Below the pieces are notes generated by a model. That model saw nothing but the letters and a program-made list of their open reading frames with translations, searched no databases and was not told the origin of the DNA. A program made the translations under genes and the position numbers. A stretch of DNA of 64,000 nucleotides from Onishia taeanensis (GTDB taxonomy: Bacteria; Pseudomonadota; Gammaproteobacteria; Pseudomonadales; Halomonadaceae). This document shows, in pieces, positions 54,101 through 62,408 of the stretch. The number at the start of each line of letters is the position of its first letter. Position 1 is the first letter of the stretch. Where the stretch lies: positions 62,001 to 126,000 of the forward strand of contig NZ_JABVXC010000013.1 in the NCBI RefSeq assembly GCF_013349955.1, given 5' to 3'.

Positions 54101-54122
54101 GCCCTGTCCTTAAGCCCTGTCC
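54097..54122. repeat. 13-bp tandem repeat, two copies, at the stop codon of cassette copy 2
   Basis: TTAAGCCCTGTCC is repeated exactly at 54097-54109 and 54110-54122. The first unit includes the TAA stop codon. Copy 1 of the cassette lacks the duplication. Confidence 0.9.
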
Positions 54123-54419
54123 GTCTCATTCAAGCATCCTTCTTGATCCCTTGCCTGACCCCACTTCGGTGGGGTCTTTTTTTGGCAAGAAAAACAGCAC
54201 GGTAGGGATACACATCACCCTGCTGCGGAAGGTCAGGCCGACTGCGGCTGGATGGTGTCCGGCCGCGTGACGCGGTGATGATAACGGTGTGTCCCTCGTG
54301 GCTGCGCCCTGGGCCCTGATAGAATGGCCGGACGGCACGCCTCGGCGAGCCGGCCCCTTAAATACCTTGCTGTATTCACCCACGTCGGCGCGAGGCACCG
54401 GCTCTAGGACGAGAGAATC
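54101..54419. other. intergenic region upstream of djlA
   Basis: Beyond the tandem 13-mer and the terminator, about 235 bp are without a gene. A possible -10, GATAGAAT (54318-54325), lies about 100 bp before djlA. No -35 is clear. Confidence 0.4.
54157..54183 (+). terminator. terminator of cassette copy 2
   Basis: GACCCCAC-TTCG-GTGGGGTC is followed by seven T residues. It matches the copy 1 terminator except for one G/A change that here improves pairing. Confidence 0.9.
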
Positions 54420-55187
54420 ATGTTAATAGCGATATTGATTGGTGCGCTGCTGGGCTATCTGATCGGTGGCCCGATCGGTTTGCTCATCGGTGGCGGTCTT
54501 GGCTACTGGTTGATCCAGCGACTCAAGAAGAGTCTGATCGGCAAGCTGGCAGGAGCACAGGCGCAGTTTCTCGAGTCGACCTTTGCGGTGATGGGCTGCA
54601 TGTGCAAGGCCGATGGCCAGGTCACCGAAGACGAACTCGAGGCGTCGCGGCAGCTGTGGGATCGGCTGAGACTGAACGAGGCCCAGCGTGCCAAGGCGCG
54701 TGAAGACTTCACCCGTGGCAAGCGCGACGACTTCGACCTCGAAGCGGAGCTTGCCAAGGTGCGTGGCGTCGTCGGCAGTCAGCGAGCCATGCTGCAGGTG
54801 TTTCTGCAGGTACAGCTAGCGGCCATTGCCGCCGACGGCCAGCTGCATCCCGCTGAGCATGACATGCTGCTGCGCGTGGCCCGAGGGCTTGGCTGCACGG
54901 AAGCCGAGATCGCGCAGATCGAGGCCATGCTGCGCGGCGGGGGAGGAGCCGAAGGCGGCCCTCAGGGCCCCTCGCTTGAGGATGCCTATCGGGTATTGGG
55001 CGTTGAAGAAGATGCCAGCGACGCCGAAATCAAGAAGGCCTATCGCCGCCTGATGAGCCAGAACCACCCTGACAAGCTGGCCGGCAAGGGGCTGCCCGAG
55101 AGCATGCGCGAAATGGCCAAGGAGCGTACCAGCGAGATCAGCAGCGCCTACGAGCGCATCAAGAAGGCCCGCGAAGCCGCTGCCTGA
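54420..55187 (+). CDS. djlA: DnaJ-like co-chaperone DjlA
   Basis: This inner-membrane co-chaperone of DnaK has 255 residues: an N-terminal glycine-rich transmembrane helix (LIAILIGALLGYLIGGPIGL), a TerB-like middle domain (about 55-170) and a C-terminal J domain (about 185-255) with AYRVLGVEEDASDAEIKKAY and the essential HPD in QNHPDKLAGKGLPE. Overproduced E. coli DjlA induces capsule genes through the Rcs system. The gene stands alone, followed by a good terminator. Confidence 0.93.
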   Translation: MLIAILIGALLGYLIGGPIGLLIGGGLGYWLIQRLKKSLIGKLAGAQAQFLESTFAVMGCMCKADGQVTEDELEASRQLWDRLRLNEAQRAKAREDFTRGKRDDFDLEAELAKVRGVVGSQRAMLQVFLQVQLAAIAADGQLHPAEHDMLLRVARGLGCTEAEIAQIEAMLRGGGGAEGGPQGPSLEDAYRVLGVEEDASDAEIKKAYRRLMSQNHPDKLAGKGLPESMREMAKERTSEISSAYERIKKAREAAA

Positions 55188-55512
55188 TAGCGAGCCGCCA
55201 AGCCACTGTTGAGCCATGCCAGCGCCCTTTGCGTATCGAAATATGATTCGCAAAGGGTGTTTTTTTGTGGGCTGATTGCCGTCTGATCAAGATGGTCGCG
55301 TGGCGCATCAGTGCGGGCCGTCTCTAGCGATGAATGCTGATAAATCATGGATTTGCTGTGATGTCGGCAAGTCGTTACCGGGGCGCATGATGAAATAATC
55401 ATCGCTGATCGCAAGATGTGTGTTTTATGTATCATATTGTGATTCGCAGTGTGATAAAGTGCGCCTCTCGGCGGCCGTTCGGCTCTAAAAATATCAAGGA
55501 GAAGAAGACGTT
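55188..55512. other. AT-rich intergenic region before the Fic-like gene
   Basis: The 325 bp hold the djlA terminator (55225-55266) and a distinctly AT-rich part (55370-55460). A direct repeat, TGTGA, lies at 55438-55442 and 55450-55454. It is not inverted, so it is not a CRP site. No further gene is visible. Confidence 0.5.
55225..55266 (+). terminator. terminator of djlA
   Basis: CCCTTTGCG and CGCAAAGGG form a 9-bp stem around a partly paired 15-nt loop and are followed by GTG-TTTTTTT. Confidence 0.85.
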
Positions 55513-56754
55513 ATGTGGATTTGGCAGGAGCCTGACTGGCCCCGGGGGCGTCTTGACCCAAGCATGCTGCTAGGGCCATTGAGTGCGACTCAGGCAACGG
55601 TTGCGCCACTGGTGAGTCAGGGCGTTGCGCTGACGACCGATCAGCGCCTGCGCTTGGAGGCGACGCTGCTTGGCGAGGAGATCGAAGCCAGCGCCAGGCT
55701 GTCCGGTGTCGCCCTGGAGCGCAGTGAGATTCGTACCGCTCTGCATCAGGCGTTGGGACTGGCCGATGACGGGCCGGTGCGGCCGGTGTCGCCTGTGGTG
55801 GAAACCTTCGTCGATGTGACCCTGGAGGCGGTGCGTACGGCCTTTGCCCCCCTTGGCGAGGCCCGACTGCTGGAATGGCATCGTCGCCTGGCGCCTCAGC
55901 TTCCGCGCAGTGCCGGCCTGGCGGTGGGGGAGTGGCGCGATGGGCCCTTCGAAGAGGTCAGTGGCCGCTATGGTCTCAAGCGTCTGCGCTATCGGGCGCC
56001 GGCAGAGGATCGAGTGGCCCTGAAGGCGGAGCTCAAGGTCTTCTTCGGGCGTCTCGAGGACGAGGAGCCGGGGCTCGAAGGGGCCGGCCATCTGCAGGCG
56101 CTGCGGCTGCATGCTCATTGGTTGGCGCTATCGCCGCTGGCGTTGGGCAACGGCCTGATTGGCCGGCTGCTGCTGGCGCGCTGGCTCACTCGCGCCGAAG
56201 GCATCATGGCGCTACAGGCGGAAGGCGAGTTCGAGGTGCTGCCCGAGCCCGCGACGCTGGAGGGCTATGCCTGGCGTCGTCAGGCACTCGCCCCGGCGCT
56301 GGTGGAGGCCCAGCACGAGTGGCAGGTCCTGCGCGAGACCTGTTTCGGCCGTCCGCCCGCTCCACGCTCGCGGCTGGATGCTGGCCTGCCTGCCGAGGAC
56401 GCGTCGGCGCGTCCCGGTGCGCTGGCGCCCTGGGTGCGCTGGTGGCTGACCCGGCTGCGCGAAGGCGCGCGGCGCAGCCAAGCCCATTTTGCGCGGGTTC
56501 GCCGTGCCGAGCGGCTGTGGCTGGCTCACGCCCGCACGCCGCTCAATGCGCGCCAGCGTGAGCTGGTGCTGACCCTGCTCGAACGGGATGACGGCGTGGG
56601 CGTGGCTCGCTCGGACTATCGGGATCTGGTGGCGACCTCCGACCCGACCGCGGCCCGGGACCTTGCGGACTTGACGGCCAAGGGGGTGCTTCAGAGCACC
56701 GGCGTGGGACGTGGCACTCGCTATCGGTTGCCGGCGCTGGAGAGCGTGGGCTAG
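55513..56754 (+). CDS. Fic-family protein with degenerate active site (DUF4172-Fic-wHTH)
   Basis: The 413-residue protein has the layout of class II Fic AMP-transferases: an N-terminal DUF4172 region opening MWIWQEPDWP, an inhibitory-helix region (EEIEASARLSGVALER, 55-70), a Fic core (about 190-235) and a C-terminal winged helix (SDPTAARDLADLTAKGVLQS). The Fic motif HxFx(D/E)GNGRxxR reads SPLALGNGLIGR at 207-218, so the catalytic His, the acidic residue and the first Arg are lost. The inhibitory (S/T)xxxE(G/N) reads SARLSG, with the Glu lost. The gene is open and full length, so it may be a non-catalytic Fic-fold protein, possibly DNA-binding. AAGGAG lies upstream. Confidence 0.85.
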   Translation: MWIWQEPDWPRGRLDPSMLLGPLSATQATVAPLVSQGVALTTDQRLRLEATLLGEEIEASARLSGVALERSEIRTALHQALGLADDGPVRPVSPVVETFVDVTLEAVRTAFAPLGEARLLEWHRRLAPQLPRSAGLAVGEWRDGPFEEVSGRYGLKRLRYRAPAEDRVALKAELKVFFGRLEDEEPGLEGAGHLQALRLHAHWLALSPLALGNGLIGRLLLARWLTRAEGIMALQAEGEFEVLPEPATLEGYAWRRQALAPALVEAQHEWQVLRETCFGRPPAPRSRLDAGLPAEDASARPGALAPWVRWWLTRLREGARRSQAHFARVRRAERLWLAHARTPLNARQRELVLTLLERDDGVGVARSDYRDLVATSDPTAARDLADLTAKGVLQSTGVGRGTRYRLPALESVG

Positions 56755-56775
56755 CGTCTGGCTCGGTGTCCGGGT

Positions 56776-57477
56776 CTAGAGCGCGGCGAAGGGCAGGACG
56801 CCGGTATAGACGGCGGCGTAGTGGCAGCCGCTGCCGGCCAGCACGAAGCCGTGCCAGATGGCGTGATTGTAGGGAAGGGGCTCGAGCATGAAGACTATCA
56901 CGCCGAGGGTGTAGATCACGCCGCCACTGATCAGCAGTGCAAGACTGGTCGGCGTGAGCGTGGCGACGAGGTCGCCGGCCGCCAGGGCGGCTAGCCAACC
57001 CATGGCCAGGTAGAGGATCAGCCTCAGGGCCGTGAACCGGCGGGGCCAGAGCACCTTCAGGGCGATGCCGCCCAGCGCCAGGGTCCACACCACGGCAAGC
57101 AGCGGCCAACCGGGGCCGTCGCGAAGATTCACTAGCATGAAGGGCGTGTAGGTGCCGGCGATCAGTGCATAGATAGCGCAGTGGTCGGCGATCTGCAGCG
57201 CCTGCTTGAGGCGTGGATGGCGGCTGCCATGGTAGAGGGTCGAGGCGGTGTAGAGGCCGACCAGGGTAATGCCGTAGAGGCTCACGCCGACCAGCTTCCA
57301 GGGGTCGACGTCGTGGGCAAGGCTCGCCGCCACAATCAGTGCGGTCATGCCCACCACGCTGAGCACGGCACCGATGCCGTGGCTCACGCTATGCAGGACT
57401 TCCTCGAGCAGGGTATAGCCGTCCGAAGCATCCGCCCGGGAAGCCGTATCCTGGCTAGGTGGTGATTTCGCGACCAT
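56776..57477 (-). CDS. trhA: hemolysin III family membrane protein (TrhA/YqfA)
   Basis: The 233-residue PAQR-superfamily protein has about seven transmembrane helices. It begins LLEEVLHSVSHGIGAVLSVV with the conserved SHGIG, has STLYHGSRHPRLKQALQIAD, DHCAIYALIAGTYTPFML and the final YNHAIWHGFVLAGSGCHYAA, all containing the metal-coordinating histidines of the family. E. coli TrhA maintains membrane energetics in fatty acid balance. ATG 57477 follows GGGGAGAG. The gene is convergent with the Fic-like gene, 21 bp apart, with no visible terminator. Confidence 0.9.
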   Translation of the reverse strand: MVAKSPPSQDTASRADASDGYTLLEEVLHSVSHGIGAVLSVVGMTALIVAASLAHDVDPWKLVGVSLYGITLVGLYTASTLYHGSRHPRLKQALQIADHCAIYALIAGTYTPFMLVNLRDGPGWPLLAVVWTLALGGIALKVLWPRRFTALRLILYLAMGWLAALAAGDLVATLTPTSLALLISGGVIYTLGVIVFMLEPLPYNHAIWHGFVLAGSGCHYAAVYTGVLPFAAL

Positions 57478-57584
57478 GCTCTCTCCCCGTGCCTTTTCTG
57501 CCAACGGTCGAGTCTGCGCAGGTCACTGAATCGTGGCGGCATGGCCATGCCGCGTCGCTCAGCGTTGTCGCTAGTGAGCGTAGA

Positions 57585-58220
57585 TTACGACTTGCGCTCG
57601 ATGTCCACGTCATCTGCCTGGGTGAAGTCGCCCAGCGCCATCATGTGTCCCAGCTTGCCGGCCTTGGTGGACAGGTACTGCTCGTTATGCGGATTGAGAC
57701 CGGTGGTGATGGGCAAACGTTCACTGATTTCGACGCCATCGCGGGTCAGCGCCTCGACCTTGCGCGGGTTGTTGGTCATCAGCCTGAGCGAGGCCACGCC
57801 CAGGTGGTCGAGCATCGGCACGCACAGCCCATAGCGGCGCATGTCGGCGCCGAAGCCCAGGCGCTCGTTGGCCTCCACGGTATCGGCGCCTTCGTCCTGC
57901 AGGTGGTAGGCACGGATCTTGTTGAGCAGGCCGATACCGCGGCCTTCCTGGCGCAGATAGAGCAGGACGCCACGGCCTTCGGCGGCGATCCGCTTGAGCG
58001 CTTCCTGCAGTTGGTAGCCGCAGTCGCAGCGCATCGAGAACAGCGCATCACCGGTCAGGCATTCGGAGTGCACCCGCCCCAGCACCGGGGCGCCATCGGT
58101 GATGTCGCCGAGCGTCAGGGCGATATGATCCTTGCCAGTGGCCTCGTCCTCGAAGCCATGCATGGTGAAAGTCGCCCAAGGGGTGGGCAGCCGGGAGGCG
58201 GCGATGAATCGGATCGTCAC
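57585..58220 (-). CDS. ribA: GTP cyclohydrolase II
   Basis: This zinc enzyme opens riboflavin synthesis by converting GTP to diaminopyrimidine, formate and pyrophosphate. The 211 residues have [19 protein letters not shown] with the three zinc cysteines, [20 protein letters not shown] with the catalytic residues, and [14 protein letters not shown]. The GTG at 58220 is chosen because it follows GAGG and starts at the family N-terminus ([17 protein letters not shown]). It is a stand-alone RibA, not a RibBA fusion. No FMN riboswitch is evident upstream. Confidence 0.93.
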   Translation of the reverse strand: MTIRFIAASRLPTPWATFTMHGFEDEATGKDHIALTLGDITDGAPVLGRVHSECLTGDALFSMRCDCGYQLQEALKRIAAEGRGVLLYLRQEGRGIGLLNKIRAYHLQDEGADTVEANERLGFGADMRRYGLCVPMLDHLGVASLRLMTNNPRKVEALTRDGVEISERLPITTGLNPHNEQYLSTKAGKLGHMMALGDFTQADDVDIERKS

Positions 58221-58455
58221 GAAAAACCTCGATGAAACGGGGCGGCGCTTGGCACGCGATGGCTCAAGTCTACCAGCATCGCCGCGCTCGCTCACGGCTC
58301 GTGAGCGCTCATCGCATGCTGGCGGCTTTGCCGCCATCCAAGGATCTTCTCGCCGATCGAGGCCTCTATGAATCGAGGCATCGCGTCGCAGGACTAGCCC
58401 CTGGGGGCCTGGCATCCGGTACAATGTCGGCAAATTTCTTAGCGGATGACGTCGC

Positions 58456-59523
58456 ATGCAACTCGAGAACGATCGTATCCTGCGCGCCCTGGCGCGTGAG
58501 CCCGTGGATCGCACCCCGGTCTGGATGATGCGCCAGGCCGGCCGCTATCTGCCGGAATATCGCGAGCTTCGCGGTCAGGCCGGCAGCTTCATGGACCTGT
58601 GCCGGGATACCGACCGGGCCTGCGAGGTGACGCTGCAGCCGCTGGAACGCTTTCCGCTGGATGCCGCTATCCTGTTTTCCGACATCCTGACCATCCCTGA
58701 TGCCATGGGCCTGGGGCTCTACTTCGAGACCGGCGAGGGACCCAAGTTCCGAAAGCCGGTGCGGACTCCGGCCGAGGTGGCCGCCCTCGAGGTGCCGGAC
58801 GCCGAGCGGGATCTCGACTACGTCATGAACGCGGTGAGCGCCATTCGCCGCGAGCTCAACGGCCGGGTGCCGCTGATCGGCTTTTCGGGTAGCCCCTGGA
58901 CGCTGGCGACCTATATGGTCGAAGGCGCCTCGAGCAAGGACTTCCGTCATGTGAAGACCATGCTCTACGACACGCCGGACACCATGCACCAGTTGCTCGA
59001 CGTGCTGGCCCGCTCGGTCACCGACTATCTCAACGCCCAGATCCGCGCCGGCGCCCAGGTGGTGCAGATCTTCGATACCTGGGGTGGCAGCCTGTCGACG
59101 CCGGCCTACCTCGAGTTCTCGCTACGCTACATGGAACAGATCGTCGCCGGTCTGATCCGCAGCCATGAAGGGCGCCGGGTGCCGGTCATCCTGTTCACCA
59201 AGAACGGCGGCCAGTGGCTCGAGCATATCGCCGCCAGCGGTGCCGATGCGTTGGGCCTGGATTGGAGCACCGAGCTCTCCGATGCCCGTCGTCGGGTCGG
59301 TCACCGGGTCGCCCTCCAGGGCAACCTGGACCCCAATGTGCTGTTCGCCAAGCCCAGCGCGATCCGCGCCGAAGTGGCGCGAGTGCTCGACAGCTACGGT
59401 AGCGGCCCGGGGCATATCTTCAATCTTGGCCACGGCATCAGCCAGTTCACGAATCCTGACCACGTCACTGCCTTCATGGAGGCGTTGCACGAGCTGAGCC
59501 CGTCCTATCACGCGGCGAACTGA
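58456..59523 (+). CDS. hemE: uroporphyrinogen decarboxylase
   Basis: This enzyme converts uroporphyrinogen III to coproporphyrinogen III in haem synthesis. The 355 residues carry both family signatures: [20 protein letters not shown] at the N-terminus (catalytic Arg region) and [16 protein letters not shown] in the middle. The invariant [18 protein letters not shown] and the C-terminal [16 protein letters not shown] are also present. A TACAAT -10 candidate lies at 58420-58425. It diverges from ribA over about 235 bp. Confidence 0.97.
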   Translation: MQLENDRILRALAREPVDRTPVWMMRQAGRYLPEYRELRGQAGSFMDLCRDTDRACEVTLQPLERFPLDAAILFSDILTIPDAMGLGLYFETGEGPKFRKPVRTPAEVAALEVPDAERDLDYVMNAVSAIRRELNGRVPLIGFSGSPWTLATYMVEGASSKDFRHVKTMLYDTPDTMHQLLDVLARSVTDYLNAQIRAGAQVVQIFDTWGGSLSTPAYLEFSLRYMEQIVAGLIRSHEGRRVPVILFTKNGGQWLEHIAASGADALGLDWSTELSDARRRVGHRVALQGNLDPNVLFAKPSAIRAEVARVLDSYGSGPGHIFNLGHGISQFTNPDHVTAFMEALHELSPSYHAAN

Positions 59524-59526
59524 GCC

Positions 59527-59898
59527 ATGGGCTTTCTCCTTCGCCTGCACGAGCGGCGGCGCGCCTGGGCTGGGCTCGCCGTCCTGGCAGCGCTGGTGAT
59601 CGCCATCGGTAGCCTGACCCCAGGCACCGAGATGCCTGATAGCCTGCCCTGGGACAAGGCCAACCACTTCATTGGCTATGGTGGGCTGGCGGGCCTGATG
59701 GGGCTTGCCGGCATCGGCCCACGGCCGGCCTTCATCGGCGTGGTGGCCTACGGGGTCGCCATCGAGTTCACGCAGTTGCCGGTGCCTGGGCGCATGGGGG
59801 GCGATCCCTGGGATATCCTGGCCAACACCCTCGGCGCACTGCTCGGACTGGCCATGCTCGCCCTGCTGCGCCGGTGCCTGCTGCGCGGTGGCGCTTGA
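59527..59898 (+). CDS. VanZ-like family membrane protein
   Basis: The 123-residue protein has about four transmembrane helices and the VanZ-type core: SLTPGTEMPDSLPWDKANHF followed by IGYGGLAGLMGLAG and GDPWDILANTLGALLGLAML, with the conserved KxxHF and D..AN. VanZ-like proteins are of unknown biochemical function; the founding member raises teicoplanin resistance. It starts 3 bp after hemE and is probably cotranscribed with it. Confidence 0.88.
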   Translation: MGFLLRLHERRRAWAGLAVLAALVIAIGSLTPGTEMPDSLPWDKANHFIGYGGLAGLMGLAGIGPRPAFIGVVAYGVAIEFTQLPVPGRMGGDPWDILANTLGALLGLAMLALLRRCLLRGGA

Positions 59899-59960
59899 TG
59901 AACCGTCGCCCAGGCGATATCACCTAACGCTAGTCCCCTTTTTCTGTTCTGCGAGAGTCC

Positions 59961-60827
59961 ATGATGACCGAATCACTCGACACCAGTTGGTTCACCGAAG
60001 TCTTCGATAGCCACGGCAGCGCCTTCTCGTTGAAGGTCCGCGAGAAGCTGTGGGAGGTGACCAGCGCCTATCAGCACCTCGAAGTCTATGCCACCGAGAC
60101 CTATGGCAATCTGATGGCGCTCGATGGCTGCGTGATGCTCAGCGATCGCGACAACTTCCTCTATCACGAGATGATCGCCCACCCGGCGCTGTTCGCTCAT
60201 GCGGCACCCAAGCGGGTAGTGATCATTGGCGGCGGCGATTGCGGCACCCTGCGCGAGGTGCTCAAACACTCGGGGGTCGAGCATGTCACCCTGATCGATA
60301 TCGACGAGGAAGTGACCAAGGCCGCCGAGCGCTTCTTTCCGGCGTTGACCGAATCCAATGACGATCCCCGCGCCGAGCTGCTGTTTGCCGATGGGGTCAA
60401 GTGGGTGGACGAGGCCGATGACGAGAGCGTGGATGTGGTGATCATCGATTCCACCGATCCGGTAGGCCCGGCCGAGGGGCTATTCAAGGTCGATTTCCTG
60501 AAGCGCTGCCATCGTCTGCTGCGCGAGGGCGGGGTGATGGTGCAGCAGAGCGAATCGCCGCTCTATCACAGCGGCAGCATCATCCGCGAGCTGCGTCGCG
60601 ATATGCTTGCCGCCGGCTTCGAGAGTGTCGCCACGCTGCCGTTCCCGCAGCCGGTCTATCCGTCGGGCTGGTGGAGCGTGACCCTGGCCGGCAAGGGCGC
60701 CGACGTGAAGGCGTTCCGCGAGGCCGACGCGGCGGCAAGCGATATGGTCTTGGACTACTACACCGCTGAGGCCCATCGCGGTGCCTTGGCGCTGCCGCCC
60801 TTCATGCGCCGCGCCTTCGCAGAGTGA
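59961..60827 (+). CDS. speE: spermidine synthase (polyamine aminopropyltransferase)
   Basis: This enzyme transfers an aminopropyl group from decarboxylated AdoMet to putrescine. The 288 residues have LMALDGCVMLSDRDNFLYHE, the nucleotide-binding VVIIGGGDCGTLREVLKH, VTLIDIDEEVTKAAERFF, the active-site Asp region VVIIDSTDPVGPAEGLF and PVYPSGWWSVTLAG, matching E. coli SpeE. ATGATG at 59961 offers two starts. No speD is present in the window. Confidence 0.95.
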   Translation: MMTESLDTSWFTEVFDSHGSAFSLKVREKLWEVTSAYQHLEVYATETYGNLMALDGCVMLSDRDNFLYHEMIAHPALFAHAAPKRVVIIGGGDCGTLREVLKHSGVEHVTLIDIDEEVTKAAERFFPALTESNDDPRAELLFADGVKWVDEADDESVDVVIIDSTDPVGPAEGLFKVDFLKRCHRLLREGGVMVQQSESPLYHSGSIIRELRRDMLAAGFESVATLPFPQPVYPSGWWSVTLAGKGADVKAFREADAAASDMVLDYYTAEAHRGALALPPFMRRAFAE

Positions 60828-61302
60828 GTCGCCCGGCACCGGCCCCGCGCCGGTGTCGGTGCCTGTAAAGGCCTGTCACGGCCTCTGCTATCTTGCCCCT
60901 TTACTGCGTTTTGGTGCCTGTCTCTATCACTGGCCCGCCTTCATTTCCGCGCTTCTTTTTTTGCTCCTCGCCGCCTGCCTTCGGTTTCCTCTCGCGTCTC
61001 TTTCAGCTCTTTTGTCCCTGTTGCCGACCGCGCTTTCATGCCGTTTCACCGAGCGTGGAATGGCTCTCATCGGGTGACGTCCCATCTTAGTCAACGCTCT
61101 ACGACTTTGGTTGGAAGGTTTTAGTCGATTGTTTTTAAATGCTTTTTTTCTTGCTTGGTCGTATTTACAGGCGCTTTCATGGTTGCTTGCGTTGAAGAAA
61201 GGTTGTCGATGTTATCTAACGACTCGCGAATTGGCTTTGCTACTGTCGCTTGACATGCCACGAGCATGACAACAACAACTTACCCAATCCAAGGGAATAA
61301 CC
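60828..61302. other. intergenic region between speE and aapJ
   Basis: The 475 bp hold no convincing gene. A 7-bp hairpin, CACCGGC-CCCGC-GCCGGTG (60837-60855), lies just after speE but has no T-run. A long pyrimidine-rich stretch (60940-61030) and an AT-rich stretch (61110-61200) follow. The latter probably carries the aap promoter, but no single -35/-10 pair stands out. Confidence 0.5.
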
Positions 61303-62334
61303 ATGTTGCATAACAACAAAACCCTGCTGTGTTCCGCGACCGCCCTAATGGCCACCCTGCTGGCGACGGGCTCTGCCCAGGCCGGTGAGACGATGGAGGC
61401 TGTGAAAGAGCGCGGCCAGGTGGTCTGTGGCGTCAGTACCGGCCTGCCCGGTTTTTCCACGCCCGATGATCAGGGCAACTGGGAAGGCATCGACGTTGAT
61501 GTCTGTCACGGTGTGGCCGCCGCGGTATTCGGCGATGCCTCCAAGGTGCAGTTCGTGCCGTTGAACGCCAAGGAACGCTTTACGGCACTGCAGTCCGGCG
61601 AGATCGATGTGCTGTCCCGCAACACCACTTGGACCGCGACCCGCGACACCACTCTGGGCCTCAACTTCACAGGCGTCAGCTTCTATGACGGCCAGGGCTT
61701 CCTGGTCAAGGAATCGCTGGGTATCGACAGTGCCAAGCAGCTCGACGGCGCGGCCTTCTGCGTACAGTCCGGTACCACCACCGAGCTCAACCTGGCCGAC
61801 TACTTCCAGGCCCACGACATGAGCTTCGAGCCGGTCGTCTTCGATACCTCCGACCAGACCGTCGGTGGCTTCGAGGCCGGTCGCTGCGACGTGCTGACGT
61901 CCGATACCTCCCAGCTCAACGCCCTGCGCATCAAGCTGGCCGACCCGAGTGGCGCCAAGGTGCTGCCGGAAGTGATCTCCAAGGAGCCGCTGGGCCCGGT
62001 GGTTCGCCAGGGTGACGACCAGTGGTTCAATGCCGTCAAGTGGACCCTGTTCGCGATGATCAATGCCGAGGAGATGGGCATCAGCAGTGAAAACGCCGAT
62101 GAACTGAAGAACTCCGAAAAGCCAGGCATCGCCCGCTTCATGGGCAGCGAAGGTAACTTCGGCCAGGCCATGGGCCTGCCGGCCGACTGGGCCTACAGCA
62201 TCGTCAGCCAGGTCGGTAACTACGGCGAGGTGTTTGATCGCAACGTTGGTGCCGGTTCACCGCTCAACATCGAGCGTGGCATCAACGCCCTGTGGACCGA
62301 AGGCGGCATTCAGTACGCTCCGCCGATTCGCTAA
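61303..62334 (+). CDS. aapJ: general L-amino-acid ABC transporter, periplasmic binding protein
   Basis: The 343-residue binding protein of the AapJ/BztA type has a signal peptide (residues 1-28, ALMATLLATGSAQAGE), then VKERGQVVCGVSTGLPGFST, WEGIDVDVCHGVAAAVFGD, SRNTTWTATRDTTLGLNFTG, AFCVQSGTTTELNLADYF and GRCDVLTSDTSQLNALRI. The family binds a wide range of L-amino acids. AAGGGA precedes the ATG. A GC hairpin separates it from aapQ. Confidence 0.95.
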   Translation: MLHNNKTLLCSATALMATLLATGSAQAGETMEAVKERGQVVCGVSTGLPGFSTPDDQGNWEGIDVDVCHGVAAAVFGDASKVQFVPLNAKERFTALQSGEIDVLSRNTTWTATRDTTLGLNFTGVSFYDGQGFLVKESLGIDSAKQLDGAAFCVQSGTTTELNLADYFQAHDMSFEPVVFDTSDQTVGGFEAGRCDVLTSDTSQLNALRIKLADPSGAKVLPEVISKEPLGPVVRQGDDQWFNAVKWTLFAMINAEEMGISSENADELKNSEKPGIARFMGSEGNFGQAMGLPADWAYSIVSQVGNYGEVFDRNVGAGSPLNIERGINALWTEGGIQYAPPIR

Positions 62335-62347
62335 CGCTCTCCACAGG

Positions 62348-62371
62348 CCCCGCCCCATTGTTGGGGCGGGG
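62348..62371 (+). terminator. aapJ-aapQ intergenic stem-loop
   Basis: CCCCGCCCC-ATTGTT-GGGGCGGGG is a perfect 9-bp stem without a T-run. In binding-protein operons such hairpins stabilise the upstream message, so the binding protein is made in excess over the permeases. It is more likely that than a full terminator. Confidence 0.7.
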
Positions 62372-62408
62372 TCCGTCGTTGTGTCATCGCTAGTGGAGAG
62401 GACCTTCC

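Noticed and set aside
55437..55454. CRP-like TGTGA pair upstream of the Fic-like gene
   Set aside because: The two TGTGA elements are direct repeats, while a CRP site needs TGTGA and TCACA in inverted order with 6 bp between them.
58221..58455. FMN riboswitch upstream of ribA
   Set aside because: The conserved FMN-element core segments were not found in the leader on the reverse strand, and the leader is short and GC-rich.
60781..61077. 98-codon hydrophobic open frame after speE
   Set aside because: It begins inside speE in another frame and lies in a pyrimidine-rich stretch that codes for Leu/Phe/Ser by composition. No ribosome site is present.
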